64,000 bases of DNA from the NCBI GenBank assembly GCA_963715625.1, contig OY970260.1, forward strand, positions 2,170,001 to 2,234,000. Reading direction: 5' to 3'. The position numbers and the translations under genes are program-made. This DNA is from VRUE01 sp963715625. Its GTDB lineage: Bacteria > Actinomycetota > Thermoleophilia > Solirubrobacterales > 70-9. Shown one piece after another: positions 7,346-15,047 of this stretch (position 1 is the stretch's first letter; every line of letters begins with the position of its first letter). Below the pieces are notes generated by a model. It saw only the letters and a list, made by a program, of their open reading frames with translations. It searched no databases and had not been told where the DNA came from.

Positions 7346-8503
7346 AAGTCGGCGCAGAACGCCGACGGCGGGTTCGGCACCTCGCCGGGAAGCGCCTCGA
7401 GCGCCGCGATCACCGGCTGGGCGATGCTGGGCCTGGAGGCTGCGGGCCGCAACCCTCTCGACGTCTCCCGGGACGGGCGGGCCCCGGTCGACTTCCTGCG
7501 CGCAAACGCCGGCGAGCTGTCCAGCGCCGGCGACCTCGCGCGCACGATCCTCGCCCTGGAGGGCGCCGGCCTCGACGCGCGCGACTTCGGCGGTCGCAAC
7601 CTCGTCTCAGAGCTGGAGAAGCGGCGGGCGGGCAACGGCTCATACGTGGGCTGGCCGGGGTCGACCGCGTACGCCGTGATCGCGCTGCGCGCCGCGGGCG
7701 CCACGGCCGGCCTCGAGGAGTCCCTCTCCTGGCTGGGCAAGGTCCAGAACGACGACGGCGGCTGGGGCGACGTCCCCGGGCAGTCGAGCAATGCCGACGT
7801 GACCGGTGCCGTGATGCAGGCGATGCCGGGCTCGAAGGCCGCGGAGCGCGGGCTCTCCTACCTTCGCAGGCACCAGCGCTCCAGCGGCGGCTTCGCCGGG
7901 GGCAGCGGCGAAGTCAACTCGCAGTCGACCTCCTGGGCGGTGCAGGGGACGATCGCGGTCGGCGCCGACCCGGCCGCGATCGAGTCGGGCGGAAGGAGCG
8001 CCCTCGACTACCTCGCGGCCAGGCAGGCAGGCGACGGTCACTACAGCTACTCGGCGAGCAGCGACCAGACCCCGGTCTGGGTCACGGCCGAAGTCCTGGT
8101 CGCGGCCTCGGGCGACTCGCTCCCCGTCTCGCCGCCGCCGCGGCAGCCCGAGCCCGCCTCGCCGCCGGCGACGAGCGCACCGCCGCTCGACACCGGGCCG
8201 GCCCCGGCGCCGCCGGGGCCCGAACTGCCGCCGGGCACGGTCCCGGCCCCGTCTGGCTCCGGCTCGGGCGGCGGCTCGGCTGCCCCGCCCCTGGTCCCCA
8301 AGGGCGTGACCCCGGTGCCGGAAGCGGGCGACGTGCTGCCGGGAACCGGCATCGCGCCACCCGAGCCCGAGTCGCCCGCTCCGCAACCGGTCGCCGCGGA
8401 CGACACGCCCCCACCCGCCGAGGCCGCCATCGGCATCGGCCTCGCCGGCACCGCGCTTGCCATCGGCCTCCCCTGGTGGCTGGGCCGGCGCTACGGCTGG
8501 TAG
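7346..8503 (+). CDS. Prenyltransferase/squalene-cyclase-fold domain with C-terminal membrane anchor, C-terminal part of the S-component fusion
   Basis: Repeats of the alpha6/alpha6 terpenoid-cyclase type are clear: QNADGGFGTSPGS, ITGWAMLGLEAAGRNP, LARTILALEGAGLD, STAYAVIALRAAG, QNDDGGWGD, HQRSSGGFAGGSGE, STSWAVQGTIA. A long Pro-rich stretch follows, then LPGTG and a final hydrophobic segment (AAIGIGLAGTALAIGLPWWL) with a basic tail, so the domain should sit outside the cell tethered to the membrane. No catalytic DXDD motif was seen, which argues for binding rather than cyclase activity. The N-terminal alpha domain of intrinsic factor/transcobalamin has this same fold, so in this operon I infer cobalamin binding. 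Confidence 0.75.
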   Translation, partial: KSAQNADGGFGTSPGSASSAAITGWAMLGLEAAGRNPLDVSRDGRAPVDFLRANAGELSSAGDLARTILALEGAGLDARDFGGRNLVSELEKRRAGNGSYVGWPGSTAYAVIALRAAGATAGLEESLSWLGKVQNDDGGWGDVPGQSSNADVTGAVMQAMPGSKAAERGLSYLRRHQRSSGGFAGGSGEVNSQSTSWAVQGTIAVGADPAAIESGGRSALDYLAARQAGDGHYSYSASSDQTPVWVTAEVLVAASGDSLPVSPPPRQPEPASPPATSAPPLDTGPAPAPPGPELPPGTVPAPSGSGSGGGSAAPPLVPKGVTPVPEAGDVLPGTGIAPPEPESPAPQPVAADDTPPPAEAAIGIGLAGTALAIGLPWWLGRRYGW

Positions 8504-8531
8504 CCATGCCGTGCCCGGCTATGTTGCAGGC

Positions 8532-9041
8532 GTGGATGTCGAGACCGCGATCAGGACGCGCCGCACGCACAAGGCATTCGGGACCGAGCCGCTCGGTCGT
8601 GAGGAGGTCCTCGAGCTGCTCGAGCTGGCGCGCTGGGCCCCGAACCACCACCTGACCGCGCCCTGGCGCTTCCGGGTCCTCGGGCCCGACGCTCTCGCTC
8701 GGCTGAAGGAGGCGGCCGGGCCCGAGGGGGCGGCGAAGCTCGACCGCGCCCCGACCCTGATCGTCGTCTCTTGCGCGCTCGGCGCCGACCCGGTCCAGAA
8801 CGAGGAGGACCTGCACGCGACCGCCGTCGCCTCCTACATAGTCCTGCTCGGTGCCCACGCCCGCGGCCTGGCCGGCTACTGGCGCACCCCCGGCCTGCTG
8901 CGCTCGAGCGGCGGTCGCGGCGCGGTCGGCCTGCCGGACTCCGAGCGCTTCGTCGGCCTCCTGCACCTCGGCCGGCCGCGCCAGGAGAAGGAGCCGCCCG
9001 AGCGGCCCCCGGTCGAGCAGACGACGGTCTTCCTCGACTAG
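8532..9041 (+). CDS. Nitroreductase-family flavoprotein (YdjA-like)
   Basis: A 169-residue frame from GTG 8532. An upstream GTG at 8511 is possible, and the frame opens at 8457 inside the previous gene. The sequence TAIRTRRTHKAFGTEPLGRE, then LLELARWAPNHHLTAPWRFRVL, is the FMN-binding start of the nitroreductase fold, and HATAVASYIVLLGAHARGLAGYWRTP is the second conserved block. It is short, like single-domain YdjA types. Its place after a B12 operon invites a BluB call (DMB synthase), but I see no BluB-specific feature. The substrate is unknown. Confidence 0.8.
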   Translation: MDVETAIRTRRTHKAFGTEPLGREEVLELLELARWAPNHHLTAPWRFRVLGPDALARLKEAAGPEGAAKLDRAPTLIVVSCALGADPVQNEEDLHATAVASYIVLLGAHARGLAGYWRTPGLLRSSGGRGAVGLPDSERFVGLLHLGRPRQEKEPPERPPVEQTTVFLD

Positions 9042-9204
9042 ATGGCTGACTCCACGACCCCGCACGCCTGGATGACGCGCATGGCGCTGCGCATCTCTGC
9101 GTCCTCGGGTTTGCCTTTGGCGCCGCCAAAGGCTGCACCCTGCGTCCTTGATCTGCTTGGCCACGCGCGCCCCCAGTCACACGCGGCCGTGGGGTCAGCC
9201 ATCT
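9040..9204. repeat. Long inverted repeat between the nitroreductase and glpD
   Basis: Arms AGATGGCTGACTCCACG and CGTGGGGTCAGCCATCT pair with one mismatch across 165 bases. Inside are a perfect small hairpin (GCCTTTGGCG/CGCCAAAGGC, 9113-9133) and the motifs CTGCGTCCTCG and CTGCGTCCTTG that also mark the R1 family. It fills the whole gap and begins at the upstream stop codon. Confidence 0.8.
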
Positions 9205-9205
9205 G

Positions 9206-10900
9206 ATGCTCTCCCGCGTCACCGCAATCGAGGAGATCGCCGGCCGCCACTTCGAGGTCGTCGTCATCGGCGGTGGGATCACCGGTGCCGGCGTCGCTCT
9301 CGACGCCGCCTCGCGCGGCTACTCGGTGGCCCTGCTCGAGCGCGGGGACTACGCGGAAGGCACCTCCAGCCGCTCCTCGAAGATGGTCCACGGCGGCCTG
9401 CGCTACCTGCAGAACCTCGACCTGGGGCTGGTGCGCGAGGCGCTGCTGGAGCGCCAGCTCCTCGTCCAGCTGGCGCCGCACCTCGTCTACCCGACGCCCT
9501 TCCTCGTCGCCGACTTCCCCGACCGGCGCCGCGATCGCCGCCTCGGGATCGCGCTCAACATGTACGACGTGATGGCGACCACGCGGGTCGGCCGCAGCCG
9601 CGGCGAGATGCGCTCGGCCAAGGAGACCGACGAGGGCTTCTACTGGTCGCCGGACCGCCACCGGATGGTCGACCGCGACGAGGTGCTCGAGCTGGTGCCC
9701 GCCCTGGCGGCGCGCGACCCGAAGAACGCCTACCTCTTCTACGACTGCCAGACCGACGACGTGCGCATGGTCCTCACCGTCCTCGGCGAGGCCGAGCGCT
9801 TCGGCGCGACGATGCTGAACGGCGCCGAGGTGACCGAGGTGACGCTCGGCGCCGACGGCCGCGCCCGCGGCGTTGCCTTCGTCGAGGCGGAGTCGGGCGA
9901 GCGGATCGAGGTCGGGGCCGACAACGTCGTCAACGCCACCGGCGTCTGGGCCGACCGGATCCGGCCCGAGGAGGTGGTCGAGGAGGAGGACGTGCCGCGG
10001 ATCTCCCCCAGCCGCGGCACCCACTTGCTGATCGACCGCGACGTGCTCTCCACCGGCGAGGCGGCCTGCATCGTGCCGGCAGGGGAGGGGCGGGCGATCT
10101 TCGCCCTGCCCTGGTACGGCCGCACCCTGGTCGGCACGACCGACAACGACTACGACGGTGACATCGACCGCCCGCGCCCGGCCGCGGCCGACGTCGAGTA
10201 CCTGCTCGACGCGGTCAACGAGTTCTTCGGCACCTCCCTCGGCGAGGCCGACCTGGTCGGCGCCTACGCCGGCGTCCGCCCGCTGATCGCCACCGGCGAC
10301 CCGAAGAAGTCGGTCGACATCTCGCGCAAGGCCGAGCTGTACGAGACCTCGTCGGGGATGCTGACGATCACCGGCGGCAAGCTGACCACCTGGCGGCGGA
10401 TGGCAAAGCAGACCGTCGACCGGCTGGTCGAGCGCGAGGGGCGCGAGGCGCCCTGCCACACGGCCGAGATCCCGCTCGGAAGGGCGGCGGAGCCGGAGGA
10501 GCTGGAGGCGCCGGAGGGCGTGGGGGAGGAGGCCGTCGCCCAGCTCGCCTTCCGCTACGGGCACGCTGCCCGCAAGGTCCTCGCCCTTGCCCGTGAGGAC
10601 CCGAAGCTGGCGGCGCCGATCGTCCCCGGCCGTCCCGACCTGCTGGCCGAGGTCGCCGTCGCCGCCCGCCACGAGCAGGCGCGCAGCGTCGCCGACGTGC
10701 TGCTCCGCCGCACCCGCCTCGGGCTGCTGGCTGCGCCGCAGCTGCGCGGCGCCGGCTCGGTGCGGATGCTTGCCGCGACGCTCGGCGGCGAGCTGGGCTG
10801 GTCGCGCCGCCAGGTAAAGCAGGCGGCGGAGGCCTGGCCCGCCGCGGCGGCCGAGGCCGGCGTCGACCCCGCGGGCTCACCCATCGACCCCCTGCAATAA
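9206..10900 (+). CDS. glpD: FAD-dependent glycerol-3-phosphate dehydrogenase
   Basis: A 564-residue protein of the usual GlpD length. The N-terminal FAD-binding Rossmann motif is VVVIGGGITGAGVALDAASRGY, and GTSSRSSKMVHGGLRYLQN is the family signature. GTTDNDYDG and PLIATGDPKKSVDISRKAEL lie in the FAD/substrate domain, and ITGGKLTTWRRMA ends the catalytic part. The C-terminal 150 residues are the helical DAO_C domain. It oxidises glycerol 3-phosphate to dihydroxyacetone phosphate at the membrane, passing electrons to quinone. No glycerol kinase or facilitator is nearby. The start two bases after an inverted repeat leaves no room for its own promoter in unique sequence. Confidence 0.95.
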   Translation: MLSRVTAIEEIAGRHFEVVVIGGGITGAGVALDAASRGYSVALLERGDYAEGTSSRSSKMVHGGLRYLQNLDLGLVREALLERQLLVQLAPHLVYPTPFLVADFPDRRRDRRLGIALNMYDVMATTRVGRSRGEMRSAKETDEGFYWSPDRHRMVDRDEVLELVPALAARDPKNAYLFYDCQTDDVRMVLTVLGEAERFGATMLNGAEVTEVTLGADGRARGVAFVEAESGERIEVGADNVVNATGVWADRIRPEEVVEEEDVPRISPSRGTHLLIDRDVLSTGEAACIVPAGEGRAIFALPWYGRTLVGTTDNDYDGDIDRPRPAAADVEYLLDAVNEFFGTSLGEADLVGAYAGVRPLIATGDPKKSVDISRKAELYETSSGMLTITGGKLTTWRRMAKQTVDRLVEREGREAPCHTAEIPLGRAAEPEELEAPEGVGEEAVAQLAFRYGHAARKVLALAREDPKLAAPIVPGRPDLLAEVAVAARHEQARSVADVLLRRTRLGLLAAPQLRGAGSVRMLAATLGGELGWSRRQVKQAAEAWPAAAAEAGVDPAGSPIDPLQ

Positions 10901-10912
10901 CCTGCTGCACCC

Positions 10913-11575
10913 ATGACGACCAAGGCCGAGCTGGATTCCAAGCACATCGCCGAACTGCACGCCCTCGCCGCCGAGGCGGGCGTGCCCCGATACCGGATGC
11001 TGCGCCGCGAGGAGCTGATCGAGAAGCTGCTCGACGGCAAGCCCACCCCAGCCGAGCGGCCCGTGCGAGAGCGGCCTGCGCAAGAGCGGCCGCAGTCGCG
11101 GGGAGGGCGCGAGCGCCCGCCGCGCCGCAAGCGCCGCCGCCGCTTCGGCCGCAGGAGCAAGGAGCTCAGCGTCACCGACCTGCTGCTGCCGCCCCCCGGC
11201 CGCCAGGCGCTCGTCTACGGCGAGAGCCGCGCCGCCTGCACCGCGCTGCTGCGCGAGATCGCCGGCGAGCTGTCGGGGGAGTCGAACGGCCCCGACCCGA
11301 TCGCCCTGCTGGTCGACCCCAGCCCCGAGGAGCTGGCCGACTGGAAGCGCGAGGCCCCCCAGGCCGAGCTCGTCGCCGCCGCCCAGGCCCGCCACGCCGG
11401 CGACGCCCTGGCCCAGGCCGTCCACCGCGCCGAGTCAGGCGAAGACGTGATCCTCCTGGTCGACTCCCTCAGTCGCCTCGACGACGCAGGCGTAGCGAAG
11501 CAAATCTTCGATGGGGCCCCAACACAAGCCAATGGCTCCCTCACCGTAGTAGCGGCACTAGAGCGCCAGCCCTAA
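10913..11575 (+). CDS. Rho-like protein with degenerate P-loop
   Basis: A 220-residue protein. The N-terminus (STKHIAELHALAAEAGVPRY-like, residues 7-40) matches the Rho N-terminal SAP-type domain. A very basic Arg/Pro linker follows. The rest can be laid over the Rho ATPase core: PPPGRQALVYGESRAACTAL stands where Rho has its Walker A (GKAGKT-type), but the Gly-Lys-Thr is replaced by Ala-Ala-Cys. VILLVDSLSRLDDAG stands where Rho has Walker B (VILLDSITRL). About half the Rho core is missing. It is therefore unlikely to be an active helicase; it could bind RNA or modulate Rho. The gene stands alone between palindromes. Confidence 0.7.
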   Translation: MTTKAELDSKHIAELHALAAEAGVPRYRMLRREELIEKLLDGKPTPAERPVRERPAQERPQSRGGRERPPRRKRRRRFGRRSKELSVTDLLLPPPGRQALVYGESRAACTALLREIAGELSGESNGPDPIALLVDPSPEELADWKREAPQAELVAAAQARHAGDALAQAVHRAESGEDVILLVDSLSRLDDAGVAKQIFDGAPTQANGSLTVVAALERQP

Positions 11576-11576
11576 T

Positions 11577-11691
11577 AGCCGGACCCGGGGCAGGGGTGGA
11601 GCGTCTTGTACTTTTTCGCGAGCGCACGCCCTCGCAAGCCCACCGCCGCCCTTCGAAAAAGTTAAGCGGAACCCCTGCCCCGGGTCCGGCT
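11577..11691. repeat. Family A palindrome, copy 3
   Basis: Outer arms AGCCGGACCCGGGGCAGGGG and its complement surround the family core (CGTCTTGTACTTTTTCGCG on the left, CGAAAAAGTTAAGCGGAA on the right). It fills the gap between two convergent genes, and its right end carries the stop codon of the minus-strand gene, so it may act as a shared transcription stop. Confidence 0.9.
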
Positions 11692-12157
11692 ACCGCCGGT
11701 ACGCAATCCGCCGCCACGACGGCTCTTTAGACAGCTCGATCAGCTCTGCGCTGCGGTCCGGCTGCACGTAGCCGAAGGTCTGGGTGCGCTCGTCGAAGAC
11801 GACGTCGAGCTCGCCCTCCTTGACCCGCTGGTCGAGCCAGGCGCCGCGGAAGACGAGGCGGCGCAGCCAGTGCACGAGGCTGCGGTTGGCCGGGCCGACG
11901 AGGTCGTCCCAGTTCTCGTTGATGTGCTCGCCGAGGCGGGAGCTGGGCTCGGCGATCTCGCCGCTGACCGCGAGGTCGAGCAGGTCGTCGAGCTCCTCGG
12001 GGCTGAGGCCCTGGTGCACGAAGCCGAGCTTGACCGCGGCCTGCTCGACCCGCTGGCCGAAGTCCTCCTCGTTGAAGGCGAAGCGGAGCTCTCCGTACTC
12101 GAGCACGTAGTCCGAGCCAGACTCGTAGTTCCCTCTGCGGGTCGTTCTCTTGTCCAT
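11690..12157 (-). CDS. Uncharacterised acidic cytoplasmic protein
   Basis: A 155-residue frame from ATG 12157; an in-frame GTG at 12181 would add eight residues. There is no signal peptide or membrane segment. The composition is acidic and helical in the middle (EEDFGQRVEQAAVKLGFVHQ, SPEELDDLLDLAVSGEIAEP), with an aromatic-rich block (RSLVHWLRRLVFRGAWLDQR) and a C-terminal segment containing DVVFDERTQTFGYVQPD. I do not recognise the family. The stop codon is in a palindromic repeat. Confidence 0.5.
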   Translation of the reverse strand: MDKRTTRRGNYESGSDYVLEYGELRFAFNEEDFGQRVEQAAVKLGFVHQGLSPEELDDLLDLAVSGEIAEPSSRLGEHINENWDDLVGPANRSLVHWLRRLVFRGAWLDQRVKEGELDVVFDERTQTFGYVQPDRSAELIELSKEPSWRRIAYRR

Positions 12158-12267
12158 GAGTTGAAGCCGATCCGCTCCCACTAGCCCGGTGAGAGCAGGT
12201 GCCGGATCATGCCGGTCATCGTAGTCCGATGCCTGCGCGCGCCTGCCGCTGAAATAGCGTTTGCACC

Positions 12268-12999
12268 TTGATCGACCTGCACTGCCACATCCTTCCCGGG
12301 GTCGACGACGGCTCGCTCGACATGAGCGACAGCCTCGGCATGGGCCGGCAGGCGGTGAACGACGGGATCGAGCGGGCCTGCGCGACGCCCCACATCCGCC
12401 ACGACCACGACGTGCGGATCGAGGAGATCGCCGGCCGGGTCGAGGCGGTGAACGAGCGACTGCGCGCCGCGGGCATCCCGGTCACGGTGCTCCAGGGCGG
12501 CGAGGTGGCGGAGACCGCGGTCGAGGGCCTCGGCGAGGAGGAGCTGGCGCGGGTGGCGCTGGGGGGCGGGCGCTGGATCCTGCTCGAGCCGGCGCCCGGG
12601 CCCCTGAGCGACAGCCTCCTGCGGCGCGTCGCGCACCTGGCCGAGCGCGGCCACCGCACGCTGGTCGCCCACCCCGAGCGCCACCTCTCGGCCGACATGT
12701 ACGAGCGGATCGCGGCGCTCATCGCCGCCGGCGCTCTCGTGCAGGCGACGGCCGACTTCTTCCTGCGCGAGCGCACGTCTGCCGGTATGCGCTCGCTGGC
12801 CGAAGCGGGCCTGCTCCACGTGCTGAGCAGCGACGCCCACTCCTCCCACGGCGGCCGGCCGCTCCACATGAGCGAGGCGTTCGAGCGCCTGGCCGGGATC
12901 GAGCAGGTCGCGCCCCACCTCGGGTGGATGCGCGAGACGGCGCCCCGCGCGATCGTCGAGGGAACGGAGCTGCACCTGCCCTTCGGCCCAGCTGTCTAG
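12268..12999 (+). CDS. PHP-fold protein-tyrosine phosphatase (CpsB/YwqE family)
   Basis: A 243-residue protein from TTG 12268, the only start that keeps the metal-binding N-terminus (MIDLHCHILPGVDDGS). Further PHP landmarks are ACATPHIRHD, LQGGEVAE, LVAHPERH and LSSDAHSSHGGR, giving the His/Asp set for a trinuclear metal site. CpsB/CapC/YwqE enzymes dephosphorylate bacterial tyrosine kinases that control capsule or exopolysaccharide export. No such kinase or polysaccharide gene is near, so the partner is unknown. Its stop overlaps that of the convergent kinase gene (CTAG). Confidence 0.85.
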   Translation: MIDLHCHILPGVDDGSLDMSDSLGMGRQAVNDGIERACATPHIRHDHDVRIEEIAGRVEAVNERLRAAGIPVTVLQGGEVAETAVEGLGEEELARVALGGGRWILLEPAPGPLSDSLLRRVAHLAERGHRTLVAHPERHLSADMYERIAALIAAGALVQATADFFLRERTSAGMRSLAEAGLLHVLSSDAHSSHGGRPLHMSEAFERLAGIEQVAPHLGWMRETAPRAIVEGTELHLPFGPAV

Positions 13000-13925
13000 C
13001 GCGGACGAAGCTCGACCTTGCCCGCCAGGTCCTCGACGACCTGACGCGAGCCGCTGCCGAGGCCGTGGTGGAGGAAGTTGGCGGCGCCCGCGGCGGCGCC
13101 GGTGCGCAGCGTCTCCTCCCAGCCGAGGCCGGCGGCGATGCAGGCCGCCAGCGCGCCCATCATCGAGTCGCCGCAGCCCTCGCGCGAGCCGCGCTCGAAG
13201 CGGGGCGGGACCAGCGTCCAGGCCTCCTCGCCGCGCAGGACCATCGCCGGCTCCTCGGCGCGGGTGATGATCGCCGTGCCGGCGCCCTTGTCGAGCAGGC
13301 GCTGCGCCGCGGCGCGCATCCGCTCCTCGGTGTCGACCGGGCCGGTGACGTACTTGGCCAGCTCCCAGTCGTTGATCTTGACCAGGTCCGGGCCGCCCTC
13401 CAGGGCGCTGTCGAGCCGCGGCGGCGAGAGATCGACGATCACCGGCGTGCCGTTTGCCTTCACGTCGGCGACCAGGTTGCCGAAGACCTCCAGCGGCAGC
13501 GCTTCGGCAGGGTAGGGGCCGCACACGGCGAGCACCGCGGAGTCGAGCGCCGCGGCCACGGTGCTCGAGAAGAGCTCGTCGATCTCGTGCCGGGACGGCG
13601 GCGGCGAGGCTCCCTGAGCGAGCGGCTTGCGCTCGCCGTGGCGGCGGTCGTGCAGGTAGCAGCCGCTCGCCTCCGCGGTCTCGACCAGGCGCAGCTCGAC
13701 CGGCATCTGCTTCAGCAGCGGCCGCAGCACGGTCCCGGTCTCGCCGCCGATGAAGCCGCAGAGGACCGGCGCCGCGCCCAGCTCCGCCGCCATCCGCGCC
13801 ACCCAGACGCCCTGTCCCGCCGCGTGCAGGTGGATCTCGTCGCCGCCCTCGCCGGTCAGCGCCTCGACCGTGATCGAGAGCATTGGGTGCGGGCCGAAGA
13901 CGGCGACCTTTGAGCTCGGGGCCAT
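12996..13925 (-). CDS. PfkB-family sugar kinase (1-phosphofructokinase-like)
   Basis: A 309-residue protein from ATG 13925. PfkB landmarks: GGDEIHLHAAGQGVWVARMA near residue 28, corresponding to the sugar-binding block; CGFIGGETG; GTPVIVDLSPPRL; LVKINDWELAKYV (normally the N-x-x-E magnesium motif); and FERGSREGCGDSMMGALAA, the catalytic GxGD motif, here GCGD. It fits the hexose-phosphate kinase branch that includes FruK/LacC. No PTS or sugar transporter is adjacent, so the substrate is open. Confidence 0.82.
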   Translation of the reverse strand: MAPSSKVAVFGPHPMLSITVEALTGEGGDEIHLHAAGQGVWVARMAAELGAAPVLCGFIGGETGTVLRPLLKQMPVELRLVETAEASGCYLHDRRHGERKPLAQGASPPPSRHEIDELFSSTVAAALDSAVLAVCGPYPAEALPLEVFGNLVADVKANGTPVIVDLSPPRLDSALEGGPDLVKINDWELAKYVTGPVDTEERMRAAAQRLLDKGAGTAIITRAEEPAMVLRGEEAWTLVPPRFERGSREGCGDSMMGALAACIAAGLGWEETLRTGAAAGAANFLHHGLGSGSRQVVEDLAGKVELRPR

Positions 13926-13979
13926 CGGATGGAGGTTAGAGCGAGGGGAGAGATTCGCCTTGCCGATCCTTAACGCGGC

Positions 13980-14324
13980 ATGGTCGATCGTGCTGCCCTC
14001 GCACCGCGCCTGCTCCGGCTCGAGGTTGCGACCGTGCTCGGCCTGGAGGTCCCGGTGGCCACGGGGATCCGCGCCCGCCTGCTCGGGCTCGCCTTCCTCG
14101 ATCGTGCCGAGGCAAGCGCCGGCCTCCTCATCCCGCGCTGCTCGAGCATCCACACCTTCGGCATGCGCTTTGCGCTCGACCTCCACTTCCTCGACGAACA
14201 CGGTCGAACCCTCGCCATCCACCGCGCGGTTCCCGCACGTCGCGTCGTTTCCCGCCGCGGGGCTCACGCGGTCCTGGAGATTCCCGCACGGGAGGGGGGA
14301 GAGTTTTTGTCGCCGGGGCCTTAG
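13980..14324 (+). CDS. DUF192 family protein
   Basis: A 114-residue protein with the family signature (GLLIPRCSSIHTFGMRFALD) and a downstream LHFLDEHGRT strand. The DUF192 fold is a small beta structure found in many bacteria and archaea, and its function is unknown. In many relatives a signal peptide is present; here there is none. It is read divergently from the PfkB kinase and ends ten bases before a response-regulator gene, so it may be the first gene of that transcript. Confidence 0.85.
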   Translation: MVDRAALAPRLLRLEVATVLGLEVPVATGIRARLLGLAFLDRAEASAGLLIPRCSSIHTFGMRFALDLHFLDEHGRTLAIHRAVPARRVVSRRGAHAVLEIPAREGGEFLSPGP

Positions 14325-14333
14325 ACCCCGCAC

Positions 14334-15047
14334 ATGCTTCCCCAGCGACGCGACATCGCCAGCCTGGTCGTCTGCGAGGACGACTCGCCGACCCTCGAGC
14401 TCCTCTGCGACCACCTGGCGGCGGACCGCTTCGCGGTCTTGCCGGCCCCGTGCGCTTCCGACGCGCTGCGGCTCTGCCGCTACAACCACCCCGACCTGCT
14501 GCTGCTCGACCTCACCCTGCCCGACGCCTCCGGGCTCGACGTGCTGCGCGAGATCCGCGACGCGGACGGGGTCACCTCTCGCTTCGACCCCGGGCTGCCG
14601 GTGATAGTGCTCACCGGCCGGGGTGCCGACGCCGACCGCGTCCGCGGCCTCGACTTCGGGGCCGACGACTACGTGGTGAAGCCCTTCTCCTATCCCGAGC
14701 TGCGGGCGAGGATCGCCGCTGTCCTGAGGCGCCGGCCGGGGGGACGCGAGGGCCCCTGCCGGGTCGGCGAGATCGTCGTCGACCCGGCACGGCGCAAGGT
14801 ATGGGTGGGGGAGCGCGAGGTGCCGCTCTCGAACAAGGAGTTCGGGCTGCTGCGCGTGCTGGCGACCGACCCCTCTCGGGTCTTCGCCAAGCGCGAGCTG
14901 CTCGAGGCGGTCTGGGGCTTCAGGAGCCCCGCACGCACGCGCACGCTCGACTCGCACGCGAGCCGGCTGAGGCGCAAACTCGACCCCGAGCACGGTCGCT
15001 TCGTGATCAATGCCTGGGGATACGGATACCGGCTGGTCGACGGATGA
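14334..15047 (+). CDS. OmpR-family response regulator
   Basis: A 237-residue two-domain regulator. In the receiver domain the acidic pocket is CEDDSP, the phospho-acceptor Asp lies in DLLLLDLTLPD, the Thr/Ser switch is in IVLTGRG, and the conserved Lys is in DDYVVKPFSYPEL. The winged-helix output domain has LSNKEFGLLRVLATDPSRVF and SRLRRKLDPEHG, ending in INAWGYGYRLV. The stop overlaps the kinase start (ATGA), so the pair is co-translated. The Tad-type secretion genes follow without a break, suggesting this system controls them. Confidence 0.93.
   Translation: MLPQRRDIASLVVCEDDSPTLELLCDHLAADRFAVLPAPCASDALRLCRYNHPDLLLLDLTLPDASGLDVLREIRDADGVTSRFDPGLPVIVLTGRGADADRVRGLDFGADDYVVKPFSYPELRARIAAVLRRRPGGREGPCRVGEIVVDPARRKVWVGEREVPLSNKEFGLLRVLATDPSRVFAKRELLEAVWGFRSPARTRTLDSHASRLRRKLDPEHGRFVINAWGYGYRLVDG

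Noticed and set aside
7345..8655. S-component frame read to 8655 without a shift, or a programmed frameshift at 7345
   Set aside because: After 7344 the frame becomes Arg-rich with no family likeness. No slippery heptamer or shift-stimulating stem was evident, and similar breaks in four other genes favour sequence error.
8532..9041. BluB (lower B12 ligand synthase) call for the nitroreductase
   Set aside because: It is close to a B12 operon but is a short YdjA-like nitroreductase without recognisable BluB-specific features, and a large palindrome separates the next genes.
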